Below the pieces are notes generated by a model, which saw only the letters and a list, made by a program, of their open reading frames with translations, had not been told where the DNA came from and searched no databases. From assembly GCA_009778915.1 (NCBI GenBank), contig WRFH01000001.1, positions 410,551 to 474,550 on the forward strand: 64,000 bases of DNA, given 5' to 3'. The position numbers were made by a program, and so were the translations under genes. The stretch comes from Elusimicrobiota bacterium (lineage in GTDB: Bacteria; Elusimicrobiota; Elusimicrobia; Elusimicrobiales; Elusimicrobiaceae). Shown here piece after piece: positions 19,306-28,415 of this stretch (the first letter of the stretch is position 1; every line of letters begins with the position of its first letter).

Positions 19306-19333
19306 AAATCCCCATATATTACTATGGGGATTT
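19306..19333. terminator. Terminator
   Basis: AAATCCCCATA-TATTAC-TATGGGGATTT. Confidence 0.75.
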
Positions 19334-19348
19334 AGTTTGTTAGGGTTA

Positions 19349-20932
19349 TTAACCTAAGATTTTTTTCAGGTCATCTTCGGCGGTTGTTATCGGGTGCAGT
19401 TTGAATTTATCTATTATTACTTTGGCTACGTTTTCCGATAAAAACGCCGGCATCGTCGGGCCTAAATAAATATTCGTCAGGCCGAGCGACAGCAGCGTCA
19501 GCAGCACGCAGACCGCCTTTTGTTCATACCAGCTTAACACGAGCGTCAGCGGCAGGTCGTTGATGGGCATGTTAAACGCTTTGCTCAGCGCGACGGCTAC
19601 CTGTATGGCGCTGTACGCGTCGTTACACTGGCCCATGTCCATTATTCTGGGCAGGCCGCCGATTGTGCCGAGGTCAAGGTCGTTAAACCTGTATTTGCCG
19701 CAGGCGAGCGTCAGGACGACGGTATCTTCCGGCGTTTGTTTTACAAACTCCGTATAATAGTTTCTGCCCGGTTTCGCGCCGTCGCAGCCGCCGACGAGGA
19801 AGAAGTGTTTGATGGCTCCGCTTTTTACCGCTTCTACCACTTTGTCCGCTGCGCCCAGCACCGTGCCTCTGCCGAAACCTACCGTCAGAACGTCGCCGCC
19901 GTTTATGCCGGTCATATGCTTGTTTTCTTTGTATCCGCCGAGTTTTTTCGCGTGTTCGATTAACGACGTAAAGTCCTTATGGCCTTTCGCGTCCGCGTTA
20001 ATATGTTTTGTGTCCGGGAAAGCAACCACCGACGTTGTGTAAACTCTGTCTTTGTAGCTGGGCTGCGGTATCATTATGCAGTTTGTCGTCCACAAAATCG
20101 GCGCGGGAACGTCGATAAATTCCTTCTGCTGGTTCTGCCACGCGGTGCCGAAATTGCCTTTTAAATGTTTATATTTTTTCAGTTCCGGGTAAGCGTGCGC
20201 CGGCAGCATTTCGCCGTGCGTGTAGATGTTTACGCCTTTGCCTTCCGTCTGTTCCAGCAGCATTTTGAGGTCTTTTAAATCATGCCCCGTGATGATTATG
20301 AACGGGCCCTTTTCAATGTTGGTAGTAACTTTTGTCGGTTCAGGCGTGCCGTAGGTTTTAGTGTTGGCTTCGTCTAAGATTTCCATGCAGCGCAGGTTTA
20401 TTTTGCCGAACTCCATAATCAGATTAAGTCTTTCTTCGGCGGATAATTTCTGGTTAAAAGAGTTAAGACCTTTGAAAAACCAGTCGTTAACATTTTTATC
20501 CTGTATGCCCAGAACGCGCGCGTGGTGCGCGTACGCCGCCATGCCTCTCAGTCCGAACAACAGCGCGCTGCGGAGCGAAGTGTCGTCGACATCCCCGCCC
20601 AGAAATAAATTTTCCGGCTTATACGGCGTGATTTTTATTTTGGCGGATTTTTCTATCAACTCTCTTTCTTTTATTACTTCGTTTTTGAGGGCTTCGACGG
20701 TTTTTTCGTCGTAGTCCACGTTGCTGATGCACGTGAAAAGCCCGTCCACCGCCAGACGCGCGGCGTTGTCCGTGCTCTTGCCTGCGGCGGTTACGGCGGC
20801 GGCTAAATTAATGAGTTCGGCGGTGAGCCTGTCCTGCTCTTTTGCCGTCGGCTCGTTCTTTCCGCAAACCCCCTGTATCGTGCACCCCTTGCCCTTCATA
20901 GTCTGCTCACACTGAAAACAAAACATTGACAT
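19349..20932 (-). CDS. hcp: Hybrid-cluster protein (hydroxylamine reductase)
   Basis: MSMFCFQCEQTMKGKGCTIQGVCGKNEPTAKEQD N-terminal cluster motif and full-length Hcp sequence. Confidence 0.95.
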   Translation of the reverse strand: MSMFCFQCEQTMKGKGCTIQGVCGKNEPTAKEQDRLTAELINLAAAVTAAGKSTDNAARLAVDGLFTCISNVDYDEKTVEALKNEVIKERELIEKSAKIKITPYKPENLFLGGDVDDTSLRSALLFGLRGMAAYAHHARVLGIQDKNVNDWFFKGLNSFNQKLSAEERLNLIMEFGKINLRCMEILDEANTKTYGTPEPTKVTTNIEKGPFIIITGHDLKDLKMLLEQTEGKGVNIYTHGEMLPAHAYPELKKYKHLKGNFGTAWQNQQKEFIDVPAPILWTTNCIMIPQPSYKDRVYTTSVVAFPDTKHINADAKGHKDFTSLIEHAKKLGGYKENKHMTGINGGDVLTVGFGRGTVLGAADKVVEAVKSGAIKHFFLVGGCDGAKPGRNYYTEFVKQTPEDTVVLTLACGKYRFNDLDLGTIGGLPRIMDMGQCNDAYSAIQVAVALSKAFNMPINDLPLTLVLSWYEQKAVCVLLTLLSLGLTNIYLGPTMPAFLSENVAKVIIDKFKLHPITTAEDDLKKILG

Positions 20933-20944
20933 ATTTTTTCTCCT

Positions 20945-21640
20945 TTATTTAATATCGCCTTCAACTGTTATTATTTTAACTGTCCACGGAATCATTTTTC
21001 CGGATTTTATTAAAGCCTGCTTTACCATCTCTTCTAATCCCCCGCAGCACGGCACTTCCATTCTGGCTACCGTTACACTTTTTATATCATTATTTTTAAT
21101 GATTTCGGAAAGTTTTTCGGAGTAGTCCGTCCCGTCGAGTTTGGGGCATCCTAATAATGTTATTCTTCCTTTAATAAAATCTTTGTGGAAAGCGGCGTAA
21201 GAATAAGCCGCGCAGTCAGCCGCGATTAATAAATCCGCTTCTTCAAAATACGGCGCGTTGGCGGGCACAAGTTTGATTTGCACCGGCCATTGCGAAAGTT
21301 CAGACGGCGCGGCGGCCTCAGTCTTAACCTCCGCCGCGGGCGCGGCCTTTTTATTTAAAGTTTTGGAATTTGTACCCGGGCAGCCGCATGGCAGTGTTTC
21401 CTCTTTATTACCAGTATGCTTCATGTCTGACTCCTTATTTTTTGTAACTTCACGTTTTTCAAAACTGATTGCGCCGACGAGGCACGCCGGCAGGCAGTTG
21501 CCCAGGCCGTCGCAGTAATCTTCCCGCAGCATCTGCGCTTTGCCGTCAACCATGCCTATCGCCCCCTGATGGCACGCGTTTACGCAGGAGCCGCAGCCTA
21601 TGCACTTTTCACGGTCTATTTTTATTATGTTTCTTTGCAT
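20945..21640 (-). CDS. 4Fe-4S ferredoxin-type protein, probable Hcp partner
   Basis: CIGCGSCVNACHQGAI and CDGLGNCLPACLVGAI cluster motifs; directly upstream of hcp in one operon. Confidence 0.85.
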   Translation of the reverse strand: MQRNIIKIDREKCIGCGSCVNACHQGAIGMVDGKAQMLREDYCDGLGNCLPACLVGAISFEKREVTKNKESDMKHTGNKEETLPCGCPGTNSKTLNKKAAPAAEVKTEAAAPSELSQWPVQIKLVPANAPYFEEADLLIAADCAAYSYAAFHKDFIKGRITLLGCPKLDGTDYSEKLSEIIKNNDIKSVTVARMEVPCCGGLEEMVKQALIKSGKMIPWTVKIITVEGDIK

Positions 21641-21675
21641 ACTTATAGTTTAGTAGAATTTAAAAAAGGGAACTA

Positions 21676-21687
21676 TTGCATTTGCAA
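21676..21687. promoter_or_regulatory. Candidate Crp/Fnr-type operator
   Basis: Perfect palindrome TTGCA-TT-TGCAA in the hcp-operon/regulator intergenic region. Confidence 0.4.
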
Positions 21688-21691
21688 CACT

Positions 21692-22348
21692 ATGGAAAAT
21701 ATTAAAATACTGGCGCGGAACACTTTGTTCCGCGGACTGACGGAAAAGGAAATAGAGAGTATTCTTTTTTACTTAAACCCCGTCGTCAGAAAATATAAGA
21801 AAGGAAATATTATCCTCGCGGCAGGCGCCGCGGTGACGGACGTCGGCATTATTTTGAAAGGCCGCGCCGTTATAGAAAAAGAGGACATACGCGGCAACCG
21901 TTCCATAATATCGGAACTGGGCGAAAGTTCTCTGTTCGCCGAAGCGCTGGCCTGCGCCCGCGCGGAACACAGCCCGGTTACCGTCGCGGCAGAGACGGAC
22001 GCCGAAGTCATGTTTATAAATTTTGACAAAATTATGACGGTGCGCGCTAAGACGGAAATTGCCGGCAGGCTTGTAAAAAATATGATGACGCTTATCGCCG
22101 GAAAAAATATTTTTTTAAACAATAAACTTGAACACGCGAGCAAAAGGTCCATCCGCGAAAAACTGCTTTCTTATTTTGACGAGCTGGCCGTAAAAACTGG
22201 CGGGAGAAAATTCAAACTCCCGTTTTCCAAAACGGCTTTGGCGGATTATCTGTTCGTCGACAGAAGCGCGATGATGAGGGAACTTTCCCATATGAAAAAA
22301 GACGGCGTAATAAAATATGAGGGGGACGTTTTTGAAATAAGGAAATAA
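21692..22348 (+). CDS. Crp/Fnr-family transcriptional regulator
   Basis: cNMP-binding-like N-terminus and winged-HTH (FSKTALADYLFVDRSAMMRELSHMKKDGVI); start set at ATG 21692; divergent from hcp. Confidence 0.85.
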   Translation: MENIKILARNTLFRGLTEKEIESILFYLNPVVRKYKKGNIILAAGAAVTDVGIILKGRAVIEKEDIRGNRSIISELGESSLFAEALACARAEHSPVTVAAETDAEVMFINFDKIMTVRAKTEIAGRLVKNMMTLIAGKNIFLNNKLEHASKRSIREKLLSYFDELAVKTGGRKFKLPFSKTALADYLFVDRSAMMRELSHMKKDGVIKYEGDVFEIRK

Positions 22349-22396
22349 ACGAAAATGTTATAATTAATTATCTATATTGCAACAGTCAGGAGAACT

Positions 22397-23290
22397 ATGA
22401 AGAAGACAACAGTATTATTATTGATGTTAATGTCGCTGCCCGTTTTTATTTACGCGCAGGACGCGAAAGACGGCTGGCAGATTGAACTGAAAAGAATTTC
22501 TTTAAATTTAACGTCGACGCAGGTGACGAACGCGCAAAAATACCAGGGCTTTCCTGATTCCAGATTATCGGCGGACGACCAGTCCGTCATACAGGGCGAT
22601 TTTAATTTTTTCGCCGGGCTTTATACGCCGCGCGGGCTTTGGTCTAACACTCTTATTATGCAGTACGGCAAAACGCGCGTGGTGCCGGCCAACGGCTCCC
22701 CGACGCTGGTCTCGGAAAACGTCGACAATATAACGCTTACCACGGATTACGCTTTGTCGCTTTGGAACGTTGATAATTTTCTGGGAGGATTTTCCGTCGG
22801 GCCGTTTGTCAACGCGGAATATGACACGGAGTTTACCCCGTCTATAGCCTCGCCCCGTAAACAGGTTATGCGCGGAAGAGGCGGTTTAAAACTTTTTAAA
22901 GGCAAGTATATTAAAGATTTTTACGTCGCCGGTGTTTATGAGTATGACTTTACTTTCAATCCCGCGTCAAACAACTTCGCTTTAGAAACCGGCATAAATG
23001 TAGAACAGGAAATACGCGAAGGCGTGAAAGCGACGTACGGCGGATATTTCAGGGATTATATTTCCAACAGCGTTGACCGCCCGACAAACCTTGATTATGA
23101 GGCCGGCCTCAACGCAAGGCTTGACGTGCTGCTGTTTAAAAATTTCGCGGTGGCGCCGGTTATAAATTATTTTGCGGCGCAGGCGTCCCACTTCGGCGGA
23201 TTAGGCCAGAATTTATTTGTGGGAATATCATTCTCATGGAGCAATGTTTTTAAAGAAGCCAAAGCCGTGAAACAAGAACCCGCAAAGTAA
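22397..23290 (+). CDS. Putative outer membrane beta-barrel protein
   Basis: Signal peptide MKKTTVLLLMLMSLPVFIYAQ; alternating amphipathic beta pattern. Confidence 0.6.
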   Translation: MKKTTVLLLMLMSLPVFIYAQDAKDGWQIELKRISLNLTSTQVTNAQKYQGFPDSRLSADDQSVIQGDFNFFAGLYTPRGLWSNTLIMQYGKTRVVPANGSPTLVSENVDNITLTTDYALSLWNVDNFLGGFSVGPFVNAEYDTEFTPSIASPRKQVMRGRGGLKLFKGKYIKDFYVAGVYEYDFTFNPASNNFALETGINVEQEIREGVKATYGGYFRDYISNSVDRPTNLDYEAGLNARLDVLLFKNFAVAPVINYFAAQASHFGGLGQNLFVGISFSWSNVFKEAKAVKQEPAK

Positions 23291-23307
23291 AAACCGAAGG
23301 GGGAATT

Positions 23308-23673
23308 ATGTTAACGGTTAAAAGGGTATATGAAAGCCCGTCGAAGGAAGACGGGTACAGGATTCTAGTGGACCGCTTGTGGCCGAGAGGAATTTCCAAA
23401 GAGCGCGCGCAGCTTTACAGATGGGCGAAAGAGATAAGCCCGTCCGCGGAACTGCGGCGGGAATTCGGCCACGAGATGGAAAAGTTCGGCTGGTTTAAAA
23501 AAGCGTACGAGGCTGAACTGAACAAAAATCCCGAAACAAAAAATTTTATTGAGGAAGTAAAAACTCTGCTGAAGAAAGACAACGTAACCTTAGTCTACGG
23601 CGCCAAAGATGAGAAAATAAACCACGCGATAGCCTTGAAAGATTACGTGAATAAGAAATTGGAAAAAAGATAG
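23308..23673 (+). CDS. DUF488 family protein
   Basis: VKRVYESPSKEDGYRILVDRLWPRGISKERAQLYRWAKEISPSAELRREFGHE is the DUF488 signature. Confidence 0.9.
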   Translation: MLTVKRVYESPSKEDGYRILVDRLWPRGISKERAQLYRWAKEISPSAELRREFGHEMEKFGWFKKAYEAELNKNPETKNFIEEVKTLLKKDNVTLVYGAKDEKINHAIALKDYVNKKLEKR

Positions 23674-23733
23674 CCAACTGAGTGCTGAATTAAAACCTCT
23701 ACTATTACTAAGATGTGGAACCAACTTTTACTT

Positions 23734-24447
23734 TCATTTTTTTGCCCTGTCTTCTGTAATTCCTTTCTCATTATTTATACATATTTGAGTAGCTCTTTTA
23801 AGGTGTTTAATTATATCATTCGTCATAGTGTCAAAATCAGAAGTTTCTTTAGTAATTCCAGCAGCAGAACCAACAACTTCTTTTCCAACTTTTCGAATAT
23901 GTATCAGGTAGTCCATATGACTAAATACTCCGTTTGGAATATACTTAGGAGAAAAATTGACGGAAAGTATGTAAAATCCTTTTAGCTGTGGGCCGAAATT
24001 AATAGCAGCTATATATTTGCGGTCTATTTTACCATCAAGATTTTTAACAAATTTTGAAAATAGACTATCAGCATAGACTTTAAATTCATCAAAATATACA
24101 TCTTTTTTTTCTTTTTTTGTTATAAGATTATATTGTTTTTCAATAGCCTCAGAAATTTCAGTAAAACTACCATCGGGTACATTAATTTTATATTTATTCC
24201 AAGTAATTAAAAAGTTTTCCTCATTCTTAAAATCACTAGGGGAATAAATTACTTTTGGATTGAAATTTAATGTTATAAAAAAACAGATAACCAACAAAGC
24301 TGGAAAAAGCATAACAAACCAAATAAAAATTTTTTGTAATTCCGGCCCAACAAGCCCTAAAGATATTGTTGCGGATACTTCTGCTATAGCTGCAAAAAAA
24401 GCAATTATTGTAAGAGGATTATCTATTCGTTTTATCTTTTCAATCAT
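23734..24447 (-). CDS. Two-TM membrane protein with cytoplasmic domain, unknown function
   Basis: NPLTIIAFFAAIAEVSATISLGLVGPELQKIFIWFVMLFPALLVICFF, then YSPSDFKNEENFL; visibly AT-richer than its surroundings. Confidence 0.65.
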   Translation of the reverse strand: MIEKIKRIDNPLTIIAFFAAIAEVSATISLGLVGPELQKIFIWFVMLFPALLVICFFITLNFNPKVIYSPSDFKNEENFLITWNKYKINVPDGSFTEISEAIEKQYNLITKKEKKDVYFDEFKVYADSLFSKFVKNLDGKIDRKYIAAINFGPQLKGFYILSVNFSPKYIPNGVFSHMDYLIHIRKVGKEVVGSAAGITKETSDFDTMTNDIIKHLKRATQICINNEKGITEDRAKK

Positions 24448-24582
24448 ATATCTTTTATTATAACAAAACTGCTCCTAATTTTTTGTCCCACACCATTGTC
24501 CCACACTTTAACACTGTTTTTATTAAATACTCTTAAACGCATTTAAACGCTTTTAAACACTTCCCCCGTCGTAAAAATCAAA

Positions 24583-24612
24583 CAAAAAGCCCTCTTTCCT
24601 CTGAAAAAGGGC
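24583..24612 (-). terminator. Terminator downstream of tRNA-Ser
   Basis: Reverse strand: AAGCCCTTTTTCAGAGGAAAGAGGGCTTTTTG hairpin plus T-run. Confidence 0.65.
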
Positions 24613-24625
24613 TTCTATAGCTAAA

Positions 24626-24712
24626 CGGAGAGGGAGGGATTCGAACCCACGGTGGAGTTTCCCCCACACTTGTTTTCAAGACAAGCGCCTTAAACCGCTC
24701 GGCCACCTCTCC
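24626..24712 (-). tRNA. tRNA-Ser (anticodon TGA)
   Basis: Reverse strand GGAGAGGTGGCCGAGCGGTTTAAGGCGCTTGTCTTGAAAACAAG...GGGTTCGAATCCCTCCCTCTCCG; 7-bp acceptor stem, long variable arm, anticodon loop CTTGAAA. Confidence 0.95.
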
Positions 24713-24758
24713 TAAATTTGCCACAATTTACGCCGCTTTCTCGGCGCGAACTTATCAT

Positions 24759-25802
24759 TTATTTTACTAAAATTATCATGATTATAAAATACAGCAGCAG
24801 CAGCGCGAAACCCAGCGGCACGCCGGTCTTCGCCCACTCCGTGCTTTTTATTTTAAGTTTGGAACTGCAGATTATATTCGGAATATTGCCCGGTATCAGC
24901 ATGCCGCCGCCGAGTATCAGGCTTACAAGCAGAAATTTTAAAGTTCTCGCCGGCATGTCCGGCACTATTTCTATCGCGGCCAGCGTGGCGTTGTCCAGCA
25001 CGGCCGAAATTATGTTTACCCAGTAAAGCGCCCACGGTTTGAGAAAATAAATAGTTTTGTAAGCCAGCGGCTGCAGCCCGGCGCCGAGCAGCACCAGCGC
25101 GACGACGAAAATATATACTTTAAACGCGCGCAGCAAAATTTCCCCGGCGGAGTGGATTGAGGCCGGCAGTTTACATTCTTCGCATTTGGCCGCGCTTTCC
25201 TCTTTAACAAGCGCGAACGCCATGAAACCCAAGACCAACGTTATGGAAAATATGTACGGCCACAGCATCCTGAAAATAAACACGGTGCCGGCGTAATGCG
25301 GCGGGCCGGCGAGTTTGGCCATGACTATCGTCCCCAGCGGCTCGCCGAAAGGGGTTAAAACCGCGCCGACGCTTATCGCGAAACACGTGTAAATGACAAG
25401 CTTAACGCGTTCGGCGTGCGTCAGGCGGAGCAGCGCGGCGACTTCGCTCAAAATCAGCGCGGCGATTATAGCGGTTATCAAACTTGACGTAAGCCCCAGA
25501 ATCACGACGATTAAAAACAGCGTCCACCGCAGGCCTATGAGACTGACCGTGCGGCGTACGGTTTTGTCAATGTACAAATAAAATTTTTTGAACAACAGGC
25601 CGATGACGAGGACGGCCAGCGTGATTTGCAGCGGGTCCCTCAGCGCTTCACTGACCAGATGCCACGACCACAGTTTTGAAATTGAAACGGCGGCAGCGCC
25701 GCAGAAAAAAAGAAAAATTTCCAAATTTTCTTCTGTTTTTCTGTGCGCCAGCGGCAAAATAAGAGCGCATACAAGCAGCGCGGCAAGTAAAAATATCTGC
25801 AT
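24759..25802 (-). CDS. DUF1646 family membrane transporter
   Basis: Polytopic; LRDPLQITLAVLVIGLLFKKFYLYIDK and SVGAVLTPFGEPLGTIVMAKL are typical of the DUF1646 family. Confidence 0.85.
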   Translation of the reverse strand: MQIFLLAALLVCALILPLAHRKTEENLEIFLFFCGAAAVSISKLWSWHLVSEALRDPLQITLAVLVIGLLFKKFYLYIDKTVRRTVSLIGLRWTLFLIVVILGLTSSLITAIIAALILSEVAALLRLTHAERVKLVIYTCFAISVGAVLTPFGEPLGTIVMAKLAGPPHYAGTVFIFRMLWPYIFSITLVLGFMAFALVKEESAAKCEECKLPASIHSAGEILLRAFKVYIFVVALVLLGAGLQPLAYKTIYFLKPWALYWVNIISAVLDNATLAAIEIVPDMPARTLKFLLVSLILGGGMLIPGNIPNIICSSKLKIKSTEWAKTGVPLGFALLLLYFIIMIILVK

Positions 25803-25820
25803 TTTTATAATTATAGAAAA

Positions 25821-27704
25821 TTAAGAGGACAGTTTTTCTATTTCAGACGACAATTCCAGCCACCGCGCCTCCGCGCGTTCTATATCTTTTATTTTATAGG
25901 CCAGTTCTTTACTTTTTTGCGGTTCGAATTTTTTGATTAAATCTTCTTCCAATCTGCCGCGGTCAGTCTGCATTTCCGCGACGGCGCGTTCAAGATTTTT
26001 TAACTCTTTTTTAAGCGGCGCCAGTTCAAGACGTTTCTTCGCTTCAAGACGGCGTTTTGCTTCTTTGCTCCGCTCTTCCGGGGGAAGGGAAGAGTCCGGC
26101 TCGTCGGGAGCGGCCTCAAAAGTTCCGTTTAAAATTTTCTGCCTGTAGTCTTCCGTGTCGCCGTTAAAATGATGCACGCCGCCGTTGCCGACGTACCACA
26201 GCCTGTCGCAGACCAAACTTATCATATGCAAATCATGCGTGATTAAAATTATCGCGCCTTCATATTCGTTCAGCGCTTCGACTAGCGCGGAACGCGAAAC
26301 TATGTCAAGGTGGTTTGTCGGTTCGTCCAAAATCAGCACGTGAGGCTTGTCTTTTGTAATCAGAGCCAGCATTAAGCGCGCCTTCTCGCCGCCTGAAAGT
26401 TTGGCTATTTTAGTGTCCGCTTTATTTTTGTTTAAGCCGAAACCGCCTAGGTGCGTGTAAACTTTCACAGACGGAACGAAGCCGAATGCTTCGCTCATCA
26501 CTTCAAAAGCGGTTTTGTCCAAATCAAATTCTTCCGTCTGATGCTGCGCGAAATACGCGACGCGCAGTTTGCGGGATTTTTTTGTTTTTCCGCGCAGCAG
26601 CGGCAGCCGCGCGGCCAGCACTTTTGCAAGCGTTGATTTACCGTTTCCGTTTGCGCCCAGCAGCGCTATTTTATCGTCCTGGCTTAAGGTGATATTTAAA
26701 TTTTTTAAAACAATTTTTTCGCCGTAATCATAATCTCCGCCGGTGATATAACCCGCGACACCGTCTTCAATCGTAATCAGGTACGGCGGCAGATGGTCCG
26801 GCTGCGGAAATATGAACTGCGCCTGCGCGTCGACTGGAACCGGCGGCGCGTCGCCCATTTTTTCGAGCATTTTCAGGCGGCTCTGCGCCTGTTTTGCTTT
26901 ACTCGCTTTGTAACGGAAACGGTCAACGAACGACTGCAAGTGTTCGCGTTTTAATTCATATTGTCTGGCGGCGGCCTGCGCGTTTTCTTTCTCGATTTCG
27001 CGCGTTTTTTCAAACGTGTCATAATTACCGTTGTAGGATTTTAATTTTTGCTCATCCATCAGAACAATGCGGTCACAGAGTTTATTTAAAATGCCGCGGT
27101 CATGGCTGATGATAATGATGGTGCGGTCAAGTTTTTGAAGATAATTTTCCAGCCAGATGGAAGTTTCAAGGTCAAGGTGGTTAGTGGGTTCGTCCAAAAG
27201 TAAAATTTCCGACGGTGAAAACAGCGTGGCCGCCAGCGCCGCGCGGACGCGCCAGCCGCCGGAAAACTCTTTTAACGTCTTGCCGAAATCCGCCTGAGTA
27301 AAACCCAGCCCGCTCAAAATCGCCGCCGCGCGCGCCGTTGCGCTGTGCACGCCTAAGCGGTTAAGCTCGTCGTGAATTTCAGCAATGCGCCGGCCGTCGT
27401 GGGTTTTATTAAGCTCGTCCTGTAATTTTTTTACGCGCGTGTCTGCGTTCAAAATAAAATTTATTAACGGCAAATCAGTATTTTCAATTTCCTGTTTGAC
27501 GGTGGAAATTGTCACGTCGGAATTTATATTAATTGAGCCGTTCTCCGGCGTGAGATTGCCCAGCATCAGATTAAAAAGAGTAGTTTTCCCGCAGCCGTTC
27601 ACGCCTACAAGCCCGACTTTCTGCCCGCGCGCGATAAACAGGTCCGCGTCCTTTAAAAGCGTACGCAGACCAAAACTGTAGGATAAATTTTTAATGTCAA
27701 TCAT
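25821..27704 (-). CDS. ABC-F family ATPase
   Basis: Two ABC domains (GVNGCGKTT; GANGNGKST; LSGGEKARLMLALI), ABC-F linker, no TM; start set at MIDIKNLSYSF. Confidence 0.93.
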   Translation of the reverse strand: MIDIKNLSYSFGLRTLLKDADLFIARGQKVGLVGVNGCGKTTLFNLMLGNLTPENGSININSDVTISTVKQEIENTDLPLINFILNADTRVKKLQDELNKTHDGRRIAEIHDELNRLGVHSATARAAAILSGLGFTQADFGKTLKEFSGGWRVRAALAATLFSPSEILLLDEPTNHLDLETSIWLENYLQKLDRTIIIISHDRGILNKLCDRIVLMDEQKLKSYNGNYDTFEKTREIEKENAQAAARQYELKREHLQSFVDRFRYKASKAKQAQSRLKMLEKMGDAPPVPVDAQAQFIFPQPDHLPPYLITIEDGVAGYITGGDYDYGEKIVLKNLNITLSQDDKIALLGANGNGKSTLAKVLAARLPLLRGKTKKSRKLRVAYFAQHQTEEFDLDKTAFEVMSEAFGFVPSVKVYTHLGGFGLNKNKADTKIAKLSGGEKARLMLALITKDKPHVLILDEPTNHLDIVSRSALVEALNEYEGAIILITHDLHMISLVCDRLWYVGNGGVHHFNGDTEDYRQKILNGTFEAAPDEPDSSLPPEERSKEAKRRLEAKKRLELAPLKKELKNLERAVAEMQTDRGRLEEDLIKKFEPQKSKELAYKIKDIERAEARWLELSSEIEKLSS

Positions 27705-27836
27705 GTTAAAAACAGCACTTATTTTATTATAGTGCAAACTCTTGATTTTGGATAAACCATATTATATCATTTTCAGACGGAGAGTCTTTTTTGTAAGGCT
27801 CAATCCGTATAACTTTATAAGGAGGATAAAAGTACA

Positions 27837-28325
27837 ATGAAAAAAATATTATTACCGGCGTTAGTGTTGTTCTCTCTTTGCCAGGCTTTTGCCTTGGGAC
27901 CCAATCGTTCCAATAAGATACCGCATCGGCAAACAAAGGCGACTTCTGTCTCAGGAGCCAGCTGTCCCAATAAGATACAGGACAATATAAACCTGCCATT
28001 TGTGGACGACAAACAGGTGCTGGGCGCCTGGCAGTCGGTAGACTTTGTGGACAAGATAGAGGATTTTAATCCCCGGTTTAAAACCTGGAAAGGCGACCTT
28101 TATTTAAAGGAGTTAGTTTTTAAAGACGGCGGAGCCATGGGCGAAAACGGTGAGGATGCGCCGTGGCTGAACTGGACCAGCGGACATGTCTTGCACCACG
28201 GTGACGTAACCGATTCAAAATATATAATTAAAGACGGTTATATGTTCTTTGAATGGAAAAGCGGAGATTATAGTTGCAGAGGCATGGCGCCGAAATATTA
28301 TGTCCTCAAAAATCTGAAATCATAA
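27837..28325 (+). CDS. Small secreted protein with WQSVDFV...FFEWKSGDYSCRGMAPKYYVLK domain
   Basis: Signal peptide; the C-terminal half resembles, from memory, the extracellular domain following M56/BlaR1-like sensors in Firmicutes. Confidence 0.55.
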   Translation: MKKILLPALVLFSLCQAFALGPNRSNKIPHRQTKATSVSGASCPNKIQDNINLPFVDDKQVLGAWQSVDFVDKIEDFNPRFKTWKGDLYLKELVFKDGGAMGENGEDAPWLNWTSGHVLHHGDVTDSKYIIKDGYMFFEWKSGDYSCRGMAPKYYVLKNLKS

Positions 28326-28372
28326 AATTCAGCTTTTATGTTTTGAAACGCGCGGAAACGTAAAGCAAAATA

Positions 28373-28408
28373 AAACCCCCGCCAGGCAATTTGTCTGGCG
28401 GGGGTTTT
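28373..28408. terminator. Bidirectional terminator
   Basis: AAAACCCCCGCCAG...CTGGCGGGGGTTTT. Confidence 0.9.
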
Positions 28409-28415
28409 GTTTTTT

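Noticed and set aside
25803-25820. Possible DUF1646-motif riboswitch before the DUF1646 gene
   Set aside because: Only ~18 nt separate it from the upstream ABC-F stop; no room for a structured leader.
27895-27985. Repeated CCAATAAGATAC within the 27837 ORF
   Set aside because: Only two short copies inside coding sequence; not distinguishable from chance or a minor duplication.
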